Of a stretch of 33,049 nt of DNA, positions 1 through 8,121 are shown piece by piece. The stretch covers positions 1 through 33,049 of the forward strand of contig NZ_JACIJD010000029.1 in NCBI RefSeq assembly GCF_014199205.1, given 5' to 3'. Each line of letters starts with the position of its first letter. The stretch's first letter is position 1. The position numbers and the translations under genes were made by a program. Source of the stretch: Muricoccus pecuniae (GTDB lineage: Bacteria; Pseudomonadota; Alphaproteobacteria; Acetobacterales; Acetobacteraceae). The notes beneath the pieces were generated by a model, which searched no databases, was not told the origin of the DNA, and worked only from the letters and a program-made list of their open reading frames with translations.

Positions 1-110
1 GGTTAGTTGGGTGTAGCAGGCAACCATGGAGGGGTGCTCCGGACGACAAAGCTCAGAGAAAACAACGCCTGTCGCACTTCAAAATAGAACCCACCCCTTC
101 CCGGCCCCGC
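1..110. other. gene-free edge left of dif
   Basis: No open reading frame with a credible start and ribosome site is seen here. The base composition is less GC-rich than the flanking genes. A stretch beginning TGTCGCACTTCAAAATAGAA at 70 has the look of an insertion-sequence end, but this cannot be confirmed without the neighbouring sequence. Confidence 0.5.
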
Positions 111-138
111 AAGTCGCGTAATGTATATTATGTCAAAA
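111..138 (+). other. dif site (XerC/XerD chromosome dimer resolution site)
   Basis: The 28 bp fit the three-part dif layout. The XerC-side arm is AAGTCGCGTAA (111-121), the central region TGTATA (122-127) and the XerD-side arm TTATGTCAAAA (128-138). The central hexamer is identical to the one I recall for E. coli dif. The XerD arm differs at 2 of 11 positions; the XerC arm is more divergent, which is usual between phyla and classes. The run from TAA through TTATGT is the conserved core. The site starts at the base next to the stop codon of the minus-strand MBL gene. XerC and XerD resolve chromosome dimers here under FtsK control, so the replication terminus should lie at this edge. A dif-like site on a chromid or in a Xer-exploiting mobile element is the alternative, but the essential genes next to it favour the main chromosome. 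Confidence 0.88.
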
Positions 139-939
139 TCAGAGCGCATGTAGGGCTGCCTCCAGGACCATGCCGTCGTAGCCCGGCTCGATCCCGGCCG
201 GCAGGTTCTCCCTCATCCAGCGCCAATCGAGGTCCGGGCCCATATGCGTCAGCACCGTGCGCTTCGCGCCGATCCGCCGCGCCCATTCCACCGCTTTCGG
301 AACATGGGCATGGACCGGATGCGGTTCCCGCTGGAAGCAGCCGACGATCCAGTCGCGCACGCCCGCGAGCGCGTCCATCGCCGGCTCGGGCATCTCGACC
401 ACGTCGGTCGAGTAAGCGAAGCCGCCGATCCTCAGTCCCAGGGTCTCCATTACCCGGTGATCCTGGGCGAAGAGCCGGAGATCCAGCCCCGCGATCCGGA
501 CGGTCTCGCCCGGGCTCACCACCTGCGGGTCCAGCGACGGGCGGAAGAAGCCGGGCGTGGGCGGCCTGAAGGCGTAGTCGAAGCGACGGGAAACGTCCTC
601 CAGCGTCCTCGCCGTGGCGAAGAGCGGCAGGGCACGGCCGGTGATCCGGTTCACCATCCTCAACTCATCCATCCCGAGGACGTGGTCGGCATGGGCATGG
701 GTCAGCAGCACGGCGTCGAGGCGGGCCACGCCGGCGGCCAGGAGCTGGCTCCGGAGGTCCGGCCCGGCATCGATGAGAATTGTTGCGCCCTCAGCCGATT
801 GGATGAGGATGCTGGAACGGGTTCTCCGGTTCCTCGGCTCGGCCGGGTCGCAGGCGCCCCAATGGCCGCGCCCGTCCGCGCCGCCCAGCAGCGGCACGCC
901 GCTCGACCCGCCGCAACCCAGCATGGTGATCTTCAGCAA
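139..939 (-). CDS. MBL-fold metallo-hydrolase (PhnP/RNase Z-like)
   Basis: This is a metallo-beta-lactamase fold hydrolase of about 266 residues, in the group that includes PhnP-type cyclic phosphate phosphodiesterases. The N-terminal LGCGGSSGVP strand is typical of the group. The metal site is visible as THAHADH near residues 80-86, followed by QDHRVMETLG, YSTDV and LTHMGPDLDW, which supply the remaining His and Asp ligands. No signal peptide is seen, so it should be cytoplasmic. The true substrate cannot be read from sequence. I chose the TTG at 939 because an AGGCGG ribosome site sits six bases upstream. A TTG at 945 in the same frame would add two residues but lies directly against that site; the ATG at 924 would remove the first strand. 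It is the last gene of the minus-strand series, beginning 10 bases after the TatD-family gene ends. Confidence 0.85.
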   Translation of the reverse strand: MLKITMLGCGGSSGVPLLGGADGRGHWGACDPAEPRNRRTRSSILIQSAEGATILIDAGPDLRSQLLAAGVARLDAVLLTHAHADHVLGMDELRMVNRITGRALPLFATARTLEDVSRRFDYAFRPPTPGFFRPSLDPQVVSPGETVRIAGLDLRLFAQDHRVMETLGLRIGGFAYSTDVVEMPEPAMDALAGVRDWIVGCFQREPHPVHAHVPKAVEWARRIGAKRTVLTHMGPDLDWRWMRENLPAGIEPGYDGMVLEAALHAL

Positions 940-949
940 GAACAACCGC

Positions 950-1723
950 CTAAGCGCATCGAGTGAAGAGCCGCTCGAAGTTGCGGGTGGTCACGTCCAC
1001 CGCCTTGGCCACCTCCCATCCGCGTACCTTGGCGAGTACCGCCGCGGTGTGGCCGACCAGGGCCGGCTCGTTCCGCTTTCCGCGCAGGGGCACCGGGGCG
1101 AGATAAGGGCTGTCCGTCTCCACCAGCAGCCGGTCCTCCGGCAGGTCCGCCACGATGGCGCGCAGCTCCTCGCTCTTCGGGAAGGTCAGGATCCCGGAGA
1201 GCGAGACGTAGCCGCCGTCGGCCACGACCTTCTCGGCCAGGGCGCGGGTGGAGGAGAAGCAGTGCAGCAGCGCGGGGAACGGCCCGCCTGACTCACGCTC
1301 CTCAGAGAGGATGGAGGCGATGTCGTCATCGGCGTCCCGCGCATGGATGGCGAGCGGCAGGCCGGTGCGCTGGCAGGCGCGGATGTGGTGGCGGAAGCTT
1401 TCCTGCTGCGCCTCGCGAGGCGCCTTGTCGTAGAAGTAGTCCAGCCCCGACTCCCCGATCCCGACGATGCGGGGATGGTCGGCCAGGGCGACGATCTCGT
1501 CCACCGTGGCGACCGGCCCCTCGCCCGCATTCTGCGGATGCACGCCCACCGTTCCCCAGACCTGGGGGAAGCGCTCCGAGAGCGCCTTCACCGTCTCGGC
1601 CTGGGCCATGCGCACGCCGATCGTGACCATCCGGCCGACACCGGCTTCCACGGCGCGGGCGACCACGGCCTCGATCTCCTCCTCGCCGTAGTAGTCGAGG
1701 TGGCAGTGGCTATCGACGAGCAT
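950..1723 (-). CDS. TatD-family metal-dependent hydrolase (YcfH-like DNase)
   Basis: The protein has 257 residues, the normal family length, and all the metal-binding elements of the TatD amidohydrolase fold. These are DSHCHLD with His6 and His8, GESGLDYFYD with Glu91, IHARD with His127, LLHCFSS with His154 and ETDSPY with Asp204. TatD proteins are divalent-metal DNases with 3'-5' exonuclease activity on DNA, and some act on D-aminoacyl-tRNA. Next to tmk, holB and metG it occupies the place of E. coli ycfH, so I read it as the YcfH-like member. The ATG shares one base with the metG stop (TGATG), which implies translational coupling. The substrate in the cell is not certain for this family. 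Confidence 0.93.
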   Translation of the reverse strand: MLVDSHCHLDYYGEEEIEAVVARAVEAGVGRMVTIGVRMAQAETVKALSERFPQVWGTVGVHPQNAGEGPVATVDEIVALADHPRIVGIGESGLDYFYDKAPREAQQESFRHHIRACQRTGLPLAIHARDADDDIASILSEERESGGPFPALLHCFSSTRALAEKVVADGGYVSLSGILTFPKSEELRAIVADLPEDRLLVETDSPYLAPVPLRGKRNEPALVGHTAAVLAKVRGWEVAKAVDVTTRNFERLFTRCA

Positions 1724-3297
1724 CAGGCCGGCTCCTCGATCTTGCGGAAGAGCGGCGTGGGAGGCGGCAGCGGGGTGCCGTCGCCGATCGGGGCGGAGAG
1801 GTCCGTCAGGGCGCGGGCCCCCTGCCCCACCCCGAGCTGGTCCAGCATCGCGCCCATGGTCCCGGGCATGAAGGGCTGGAGCAGGGTGGCCAGGGCCCGC
1901 AGCGCCGTGTGCAGGCTCCGCAGCACGGCGGCCATCCGCTCGGGATCGGTCTTCTTCAGCGACCAGGGCTTCTGGGCGTCGATCCAGGAATTGCCGAGCC
2001 GTACCACGACCCAGATCCGCTCCAGCGCCTCGCCGAAGGCCTGGCGGGAGACGGCCTCGTCCACGGCGGCGGGCAGCGCCTCGACGGCGCCGAGCAGCTC
2101 GCGATCCGCCTCGGTGGGCGGGACCAGGGCGGGCAGCCGGCCCTCGCAGTTCCGCTGGATCAGGGAGAGCGTGCGCTGCGCCAGGTTGCCAAGATCGTTC
2201 GCCAACTCGCTGTTAAGACGCCCGATCACGGCGCGGCGGGAGAAGTCACCGTCATTGCCGAAGGGCACCTCCCGCAGCAGGTAGTAGCGCAGCGGGTCCA
2301 GCCCGAACTCCTCGGCGAGTTGAAGCGGGTCCAGCCCGTTGCCGAGGGACTTGGACATCTTCTGCCCCTCGATGGTCAGCCAGCCATTGGCGTAAACGCG
2401 CCGGGGCGGCTCCAGCCCCGCGGCCATGAGGAAGGCCGGCCAGTAGACGCAGTGGAAGCGCGTTATCTCCTTCCCGACCATGTGGAGATCGGCGGGCCAG
2501 AAGTCCCAGCGCGGTGAGTCGCGGTCGGGATAGCCGAGGGCGGTGATGTAGTTCGTCAGCGCGTCGAGCCAGACATACATCACATGCGCCTCGTCCCCCG
2601 GCACGGGCACGCCCCATTTGAAGGAGGTGCGGGAGATCGAGAGGTCCTGCAGCCCCGCCTTCACGAAGGAGGTCACCTCGCGCCGCGTGCTGGCGGGCGC
2701 CATGAAATCGGGGTTGGAATCGTAGAAATCCAGCAGCTTGTCGGTCCAGGCTGAGAGGCGGAAGAAGTAGGAGGGCTCGCGCGTCCACTCCACCGGCGCT
2801 CCGGAGGCGATGGCCACCTTCTGCCCGTTCCGCTCCTCGATCTCGTCGGGGCCGTAGAAGGCCTCGTCGCGCACGGCGTACCAGCCCTCGTAATGGCCGA
2901 GATAGATGTGACCGCCGGCGGCCAGCTTCTCCCACAGCGCCTGGCAGGAGAGCCGGTGCCGCTCCTCCGTCGTGCGGATGAAGTCGTCGAAGGAGATGCC
3001 GATCCTCTCGGCCATGCTGCGGAAGTCGGCGGCCAGCCGGTCGGTGAACTCCTGGGGCGAGAGGCCGGCGGCGATCGCGGCCTGCTCGACCTTCTGCCCG
3101 TGCTCGTCCGTGCCGGTGAGGAAGAACACCTCGTTTCCCGCCAGCCGCTTCCAGCGCGCCAGCACGTCGGCGGCGATGGAGGTGTAGGCATGGCCGATAT
3201 GGGGCTGGCCGTTCAGGTAGTAGATCGGCGTCGTCAGGAAGAAACGCTTCCCGCTCGTCACGCCCTTGGCCTCGCTCATCGTCCGGTCCCGCGCCAT
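1723..3297 (-). CDS. metG: methionine--tRNA ligase
   Basis: MetG charges tRNA-Met with methionine using ATP. The class I signatures are clear: HIGH at residues 33-36 within QPHIGHAY and KMSKS at 313-317 within GQKMSKSLGN. A TGTDEHGQK segment at 61-69 is also typical of MetG. At 524 residues it is the short form: the anticodon-binding helical domain is present, but the C-terminal tRNA-binding (EMAP-like) extension is absent. The YEGWY-DEAFYG insertion lacks the zinc-knuckle cysteines. Start: the ATG at 3297 is used. An ATG at 3279 (MSEAKG...) gives the more usual N-terminus and cannot be excluded. The gene follows holB by 27 nt and overlaps the TatD-family gene by one base. Confidence 0.97.
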   Translation of the reverse strand: MARDRTMSEAKGVTSGKRFFLTTPIYYLNGQPHIGHAYTSIAADVLARWKRLAGNEVFFLTGTDEHGQKVEQAAIAAGLSPQEFTDRLAADFRSMAERIGISFDDFIRTTEERHRLSCQALWEKLAAGGHIYLGHYEGWYAVRDEAFYGPDEIEERNGQKVAIASGAPVEWTREPSYFFRLSAWTDKLLDFYDSNPDFMAPASTRREVTSFVKAGLQDLSISRTSFKWGVPVPGDEAHVMYVWLDALTNYITALGYPDRDSPRWDFWPADLHMVGKEITRFHCVYWPAFLMAAGLEPPRRVYANGWLTIEGQKMSKSLGNGLDPLQLAEEFGLDPLRYYLLREVPFGNDGDFSRRAVIGRLNSELANDLGNLAQRTLSLIQRNCEGRLPALVPPTEADRELLGAVEALPAAVDEAVSRQAFGEALERIWVVVRLGNSWIDAQKPWSLKKTDPERMAAVLRSLHTALRALATLLQPFMPGTMGAMLDQLGVGQGARALTDLSAPIGDGTPLPPPTPLFRKIEEPA

Positions 3298-3324
3298 GTC
3301 CCGCCGGCGCGATCCGGTCCCCGC

Positions 3325-4341
3325 CTAGGCGGAGAGCCGGGAGAGACCCGTCAGCACTGCCTGCTTGCGGTCCAGGTTGAGCGTGTCGGTCTCGTCGGCC
3401 AGCCGGCCGAGCATGTCCCACAGCCCCGCCCACTCGGCAAGGCCGCGCCCCTCCATCCAGGGGGCGGTCCCCTGCCCCCGGCCGGCCCGGCGCAGCGCGC
3501 CCGCGATCGCGTCCCGCAACAGGGCGAAGAAGGTGGCGAAGGCGCTGCCGTCGCGCTTGGAAGCCAGGCGGTCCGCCAGGGCGTGCAACTCGCGCGGGTC
3601 GGGCCGGGGCAGGCGCGCGAGGAAGCCTTCCACCTCCCGCGCCATGGCCAGCCCCTCCCCCTCGGCCAGGGTCAGGGCGCGGCCGGGGCTGCCGGCGGCG
3701 AGCCGGGCGAGGGCGGACCTGTCCTCACCTGTCATGTCAGGCATCCAGAGGGTGAGCACCCTCTCCATCGGCCCCTCTTCCAGCGGGAAGAGGTCCAGCC
3801 GCCGGACGCGGCTGCGGATGGTCGGCAGGAGCCGGTCCGGGGCGGAGGCGGTGAGGACGAGCACGGCGCGGGGCGGCGGCTCCTCCAGGGTCTTGAGCAG
3901 GGCGTTCTGCGCCTGCTCGTTCATCGCCTCGATCTCCTCGATCACCACCACGCGCCAGCCGCCCTCGGCCGGGGTCATGGCCAGGAAGCGAGTCAGCTCC
4001 CGCACCTCCTCCACGCGGATGATGACCTTCTTGCCCTTCTCGCCCGTCCCGGGAACGAGGGCGCGAAGGTCGGCATGGGCGCCCGCCGCGACGCGGGCGA
4101 AGAGCGGGTCGCCGGGCGGCACGAAGAGCGGCGCCTCGCCCGCGGGCGCCCCGCGCGGCATCCCGGCCAGCATCCAGCGGGCGTAGCGCCAGGCGAGGGT
4201 CGCCTTCCCGATCCCCTGCGGGCCGGCCAGCATCCAGCCGTGATGCATCCGGCCGGAGAGGGCGGAGTCGCGCAGCGCGGCGGCGGCGTGGTCCTGGCCG
4301 AACAGGGCGGGGTTGGCGCGCGGCTCCGGCGGAGGATTCAT
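3325..4341 (-). CDS. holB: DNA polymerase III subunit delta'
   Basis: This is the clamp-loader delta' subunit, an AAA+ protein of 338 residues that helps load the sliding clamp at the replication fork. A Walker A-like GPQGIGKAT lies at residues 40-48. The segment NEQAQNALLKTLEEPPPRAVLVLTA is the classic delta' or gamma signature, followed by the sensor and SRC-type region written here as SRVRRL. The zinc-binding cysteines of gamma are missing, as is common for alphaproteobacterial delta'. I start the gene at the ATG at 4341 because it overlaps the tmk stop as ATGA; the longer frame would add eight unlikely residues. The tmk-holB pair is conserved in many bacteria. Confidence 0.93.
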   Translation of the reverse strand: MNPPPEPRANPALFGQDHAAAALRDSALSGRMHHGWMLAGPQGIGKATLAWRYARWMLAGMPRGAPAGEAPLFVPPGDPLFARVAAGAHADLRALVPGTGEKGKKVIIRVEEVRELTRFLAMTPAEGGWRVVVIEEIEAMNEQAQNALLKTLEEPPPRAVLVLTASAPDRLLPTIRSRVRRLDLFPLEEGPMERVLTLWMPDMTGEDRSALARLAAGSPGRALTLAEGEGLAMAREVEGFLARLPRPDPRELHALADRLASKRDGSAFATFFALLRDAIAGALRRAGRGQGTAPWMEGRGLAEWAGLWDMLGRLADETDTLNLDRKQAVLTGLSRLSA

Positions 4342-4988
4342 GCCGGGACGCCCAGGCGCTCGCAAAGGGCCGCGAGGGAGAGGGAGAGCACCTCATCCGC
4401 CGGGCGGGAGGCGTCGAGCACCGCGCAGCGCCCGGGCTCCCGCGCCGCGATGTCGAGGAAGCCCGCGCGCACCCTGTTGTGGAAGGCCTCTCCCTGCATC
4501 TCGTAGCGGTTGGCATCCCCGCGGGAGAGGGCGCGACTCATGCCGCGCTCGGGCGGGAGGTCGAGCACGAGGGTCAGGTCCGGGCGCAGCGGGCCGAGGG
4601 CGAGGTCGCAGAGCCGCTCCCACACATCGCGGGAGAGCCCCTGCCCCGCCCCCTGATAGGCGAGGGTGCTGTCGGCGAAGCGGTCGCACACCACCCAGAT
4701 CCCGGCGGCCAGCGCCGGCTCCAGGCTCCGCGCCACGTGCTCCCGCCGGGCGGCGAAGTGCAGCATCGCCTCGGCCACGGGATCCCAGGGGCCTTGGCCG
4801 AGGATGAGGGCGCGCACCGCCTCCGCCCCCGGCGCGCCGCCGGGCTCGCGGGTGCGGAGGACGGGGAGCCCGCCCTCGGCCAGCGCGGCCGCCAGGGCGC
4901 GGGAGAGGGTGGTCTTCCCCGCCCCCTCCCCGCCTTCCAGCGTGATGAAGCGCCCGCGGCCCTCGAGCGCCGAGCCGTCAGGCGCCAC
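4338..4988 (-). CDS. tmk: thymidylate kinase
   Basis: Tmk phosphorylates dTMP to dTDP with ATP, the last step specific to dTTP supply. The protein has 216 residues. The P-loop GGEGAGKTT is at 19-27, the REPGG dTMP-binding segment at 47-51 and the DRFADSTLAYQGAGQGL segment starts at 102. The start is GTG at 4988, which overlaps the last 11 bases of the upstream carboxypeptidase gene. No ATG is available in this frame nearby. The gene overlaps holB by four bases (ATGA), so dTTP supply and clamp loading are co-expressed. Confidence 0.95.
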   Translation of the reverse strand: MAPDGSALEGRGRFITLEGGEGAGKTTLSRALAAALAEGGLPVLRTREPGGAPGAEAVRALILGQGPWDPVAEAMLHFAARREHVARSLEPALAAGIWVVCDRFADSTLAYQGAGQGLSRDVWERLCDLALGPLRPDLTLVLDLPPERGMSRALSRGDANRYEMQGEAFHNRVRAGFLDIAAREPGRCAVLDASRPADEVLSLSLAALCERLGVPA

Positions 4989-6201
4989 CGACCATCCGCC
5001 CGATCACCGCCGGGATGCGCGGGATCAGCCCGAGCCGCGCGACATCGGCCCCGGCGAGCAGCGGCACGGTCATCGGCGGCACGCCCGCGCCCGAGACCTC
5101 CAGCCTGCCCAGCTCCTGCCCCTTCGCGACGGGCGCGGGGATGGGCGTGTCGTAGCGCAGCTTCACCTGCAGGCTCCGCCGCCACTGGCGCGGGAGGGTG
5201 AGCACCACGTCCCGCCCGCCGACCAGCGGCACCTTCAGCTGCTCGCCGAGATAGACCGGCGCCTCCTCGATCGTGTCGGAGGCGCGGAAGAGGGCGACGT
5301 TCTCGAACTCGCGGAAGCCCCACTCCATCAGACGCTCGGTCTCCTCGCGCCGCGCGGCCATGCTGGGCAGGCCGTTGACGACGAGGATCAGGCGCCGGTC
5401 TCCGCGCTTGGCGCTGCCGGTCAGGCCGTAGCCCGCATCCTCCGTGTGGCCCGTCTTCAGCCCGTCCGCCCCGGCGACGCGGCCGAGCAGCGGGTTGCGG
5501 TTCTCCTGGTTGATGTCGTTCCAGCGGAAGCTCCGCTCGGAATAGATGCGGTAGTATTCGGGGAAGTCGTTGATGATGTGCCGCGCGAGGGTGGCGAGGT
5601 CGCGGCAGGTCATCCGGTGCTCCGGGTCCGGCCAGCCCGTCGCGTTGCGGAAGTTGCTGGCGTTCAGGCCGAGCCGCTTGCCGTACTCGTTCAGCGTCTC
5701 CGCGAACTGCGTCTCGCTGCCCGAGATGCCCTCGGCCAGCACGATGCAGGCGTCGTTGCCGGACTGGATGATGACGCCTCGGATGAGGTCCTCGACCTTC
5801 ACCTGGTTGCCGATCTGGACGAACATCTTGCTGCCGCCCATGCGCCAGGCGCGCTCCGTCACCGGCAACTCCTGGTCCAGGCGAAGGCGGCCCTGCTTCA
5901 GCAGGTCGAAGACGACGTACATCGTCATCAGCTTCGACATGGAGGAGGGCGGCATCCGCTCGTCCGCGTTCTTCTCCAGCAGCACGGCGCCGGTATCGGC
6001 GTCGATGATGAGGGCCTGGCGGGCGATGGTGTCCACCGGCCCCAGCGGCGTGCTGGCCGGCGAGCCCGGCGGCGGCGCGGGCGCGCGCGAGCCGCGCCCG
6101 GGCTGGTTGCGCGCCTGCGCCCCCGCCTCCCCCGGCAACCCGCCCACAAGCCCGATCGCGGCCGCCGCCACGATCATGTCCCGACGCTTCGGCATCCCCA
6201 T
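4978..6201 (-). CDS. D-alanyl-D-alanine carboxypeptidase (PBP5/6 class)
   Basis: This is a serine peptidase that trims the terminal D-alanine from peptidoglycan pentapeptides in the periplasm. It has 407 residues. The active-site motifs are all present: SMSK with Ser87 and Lys90, SGN at 147-149 and KTG at 249-251. The N-terminus (MGMPKRRDMIVAAAAIG...AGAQA) is a signal peptide followed by a proline-rich linker. The C-terminal domain after about residue 300 matches the PBP5 beta-sandwich. The open frame runs upstream to 6561, but that extension is the antisense shadow of the RlpA gene. The start at 6201 is set by the signal peptide; an ATG at 6195 is equally possible. It lies 46 nt after the RlpA gene. 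Confidence 0.93.
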   Translation of the reverse strand: MGMPKRRDMIVAAAAIGLVGGLPGEAGAQARNQPGRGSRAPAPPPGSPASTPLGPVDTIARQALIIDADTGAVLLEKNADERMPPSSMSKLMTMYVVFDLLKQGRLRLDQELPVTERAWRMGGSKMFVQIGNQVKVEDLIRGVIIQSGNDACIVLAEGISGSETQFAETLNEYGKRLGLNASNFRNATGWPDPEHRMTCRDLATLARHIINDFPEYYRIYSERSFRWNDINQENRNPLLGRVAGADGLKTGHTEDAGYGLTGSAKRGDRRLILVVNGLPSMAARREETERLMEWGFREFENVALFRASDTIEEAPVYLGEQLKVPLVGGRDVVLTLPRQWRRSLQVKLRYDTPIPAPVAKGQELGRLEVSGAGVPPMTVPLLAGADVARLGLIPRIPAVIGRMVGGA

Positions 6202-6247
6202 GCCCCCCGTTCCCGACGCGCCGGCCAGCCTGGCCGAGCGGTCGCCC

Positions 6248-7150
6248 CTAATCGACGATGATACGCGCTTCCGATACGCCAGCGCGCAGGGCGCCGTCGA
6301 GCGCCCTGTCGGCCTCGGCCGGCGTGGCGAAGGGCCCGAGGCGGACGCGCCACTCCTGCCCCCGCGCCGCGCCGAAGGGTTCCACCCGCGCGCCGCCGAG
6401 CCGCGCCGCCTGGCGGGCCGCGGCCGTGCGGTTGGTGAAGCTGCTGCCCTGCACGAAGAGGGACCCCGGCATCGCCGGCCCCTGCGCCACGCGCTCGGCC
6501 AGCACCACCGGCTCCGCCGCGCGCTCACCCCCGGTGGAGGCCGCCTGCACCAGGGGGCCACGCCCTTCCCGCACGCGCTCGGCCTGTCGGGCGCCGGCGA
6601 TCGGCGCCAGGGTCTCCCGCTCCACCGCCCCGGCCGGCGCGGCGGCGATGGCGGGGCGGCTGCCCTCGGGCGCCGGCAGTCCGCCCGCGAGCCGGCGGGA
6701 GAGATCGCCCTCCACGGCGAGGCGCACCTGCGCGGGCCGCCCGGCCGCGATGCCCAGCAGCTCCGCCGCGCGGCGGGAGAGGGCGACCACCCGCCCCGGC
6801 TCGGCCGGGCCGCGGTCGTTCACCCTCACGGCGAGGGACCGCCCGTTCTCCAGGTTCGTCACGGTGACCACGGCGGGCAGCTGCAGCGTGCGATGGGCGG
6901 CCATGAGGGCGGCGGGGTCATGGACCTCGCCATTGGCCGTGCGGCGCCCCGCGCGCGCATCGGAGGCGACGGCGGCGAGGCCGGTCTCCACCAGGCCGAA
7001 ATCCTCGCGGGGGTAGAACCAGAGGTCGCGCAGCCGGTAGGGCTCGCCGACGACGTAGCGCGGCTCGCCCGCGGGCACGGGCGTCTCCGGGGCCTTGCAG
7101 CCCGAGAGCAGCGCGAGGCCGAGCCCGAGAAGGGCGCCCGCGCGCCTCAC
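6248..7150 (-). CDS. rlpA: RlpA-type septal lipoprotein with SPOR domain
   Basis: The 300-residue product starts with a lipoprotein signal ending in LLSGC (lipidated Cys18). A YRLRDLWFYPREDF segment follows, then a double-psi beta-barrel at about 55-140 and a C-terminal SPOR domain at about 225-300. SPOR domains bind denuded septal glycan. RlpA proteins can be lytic transglycosylases acting on such glycan. The barrel keeps TANGE (Glu75) and NDRG (Asp112), the positions linked to catalysis. The usual ASWYG-FHG stretch before TANGE is replaced by AAVASDARAG, which is odd. The start is GTG at 7150, overlapping the mltB stop as GTGA. A longer frame to 7348 is mltB read in another frame. Confidence 0.9.
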   Translation of the reverse strand: MRRAGALLGLGLALLSGCKAPETPVPAGEPRYVVGEPYRLRDLWFYPREDFGLVETGLAAVASDARAGRRTANGEVHDPAALMAAHRTLQLPAVVTVTNLENGRSLAVRVNDRGPAEPGRVVALSRRAAELLGIAAGRPAQVRLAVEGDLSRRLAGGLPAPEGSRPAIAAAPAGAVERETLAPIAGARQAERVREGRGPLVQAASTGGERAAEPVVLAERVAQGPAMPGSLFVQGSSFTNRTAAARQAARLGGARVEPFGAARGQEWRVRLGPFATPAEADRALDGALRAGVSEARIIVD

Positions 7151-8121
7151 GCCACCCGGTCGGAGAGCATTCCGACCGCGAGCGCGTAGAAGTTCGAGGG
7201 ATTGTAGCGCCTGATGACGTTGAAGTTCTGATAGACGAGGAAGGCCTGCAGGCTGCCCGAGGTGGCACCGGGGCAGATCACCGCCCCCGTCATGTCGAGG
7301 GCGGGCACTGGCGTGCCGTCGCTGAAGGTGACGCCCATGCGCGCCCATTCGCGCAGCGGCTTCACGTTCTCCCGCGTCGCCGAATAGGGATCGAAGCCGG
7401 CGGGGAGGATGACCTCCCTCCCCCAGCGCTCGTCCTTGCGCCAGCCGGAGCGGGCGAGGTAGTTGGCGATGGAGCCCAGCGCGTCCGCCCGGCTCTCCCA
7501 GATGTCCTTGCGCCCGTCGCCGTCGGCATCCACCGCCAGCCGCTCGAAGCTGCTCGGCATGAATTGCGGGTGGCCCATGGCGCCGGCCCAGGAGCCGCGC
7601 ATCCGCTCGGCGGTGATGTGGCCGGCATCGATAATTCGCAGCGCCGAGATCAGCTCGCCCCGGAAGAAGCTCGCGCGCCGCCCCTCCCAGGCGAGCGTCG
7701 CCAGAGCCTCCACCACGTTGAAGCCGCCGGTGTTCCCGCCGTAGTTCGTCTCCATCCCCCAGATGGCGACCATGAAGCGCCCGGGCACGCGGTAGCGCGC
7801 CTCCAGAGACTGCAGCAGGGCGCGGTTCTCGGCATAGGCGCGCCGGCCGTTGTCGATGCGGGTCTGGCTGACGATGCGGTCCCGGTACCCGTCCCAGGTG
7901 AGCGTGCTCTCCGGCTGCTTGCGGTCCAGCTCGATCACCCGGTCCACCGGGCGGATGCCGGAGAGGGCGCGCTGGAGGGTGGCGGGCGAGACCCCCGCGC
8001 GGCGCGCGTCGGTGCGCACGCCGTCGAGGAAGGCATCGAAGCTCACTCCCTGGGCGCGCGCGGGCGCGGCGGCCAGGAGGGCGGGGAGGACCAGGACGGA
8101 CCGGCGGCCGGGGCGGATCAT
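7147..8121 (-). CDS. mltB: lytic murein transglycosylase (MltB family, GH103)
   Basis: The enzyme cleaves the glycan strand of peptidoglycan to leave 1,6-anhydro-muramyl ends. The 324-residue protein has a signal peptide (MIRPGRR...ARAQG) without a lipobox. The catalytic Glu124 is in WGMETNYGG, followed by SWAGAMGHPQFMPSSF and VDADGDGRKDIW, all hallmarks of the family. The C-terminal NPSNFYALAVG motif is also typical. It is the first gene of the minus-strand series and overlaps rlpA by four bases. I see no strong ribosome site before the ATG at 8121. The frame stays open far upstream, but the signal peptide fixes the start. Confidence 0.93.
   Translation of the reverse strand: MIRPGRRSVLVLPALLAAAPARAQGVSFDAFLDGVRTDARRAGVSPATLQRALSGIRPVDRVIELDRKQPESTLTWDGYRDRIVSQTRIDNGRRAYAENRALLQSLEARYRVPGRFMVAIWGMETNYGGNTGGFNVVEALATLAWEGRRASFFRGELISALRIIDAGHITAERMRGSWAGAMGHPQFMPSSFERLAVDADGDGRKDIWESRADALGSIANYLARSGWRKDERWGREVILPAGFDPYSATRENVKPLREWARMGVTFSDGTPVPALDMTGAVICPGATSGSLQAFLVYQNFNVIRRYNPSNFYALAVGMLSDRVA

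Noticed and set aside
95-102. KOPS-like octamer (CCCTTCCC, read GGGAAGGG on the minus strand) next to dif
   Set aside because: A single octamer in GC-rich DNA is uninformative, and from the left side it would point away from dif. Octamers in both orientations occur further along.
70-110. Possible IS21-like terminus starting TGTCGCACTTCAAAATAGAA
   Set aside because: The look is suggestive, but no transposase or partner end is visible and the dif site follows within 41 bp; too little to call.
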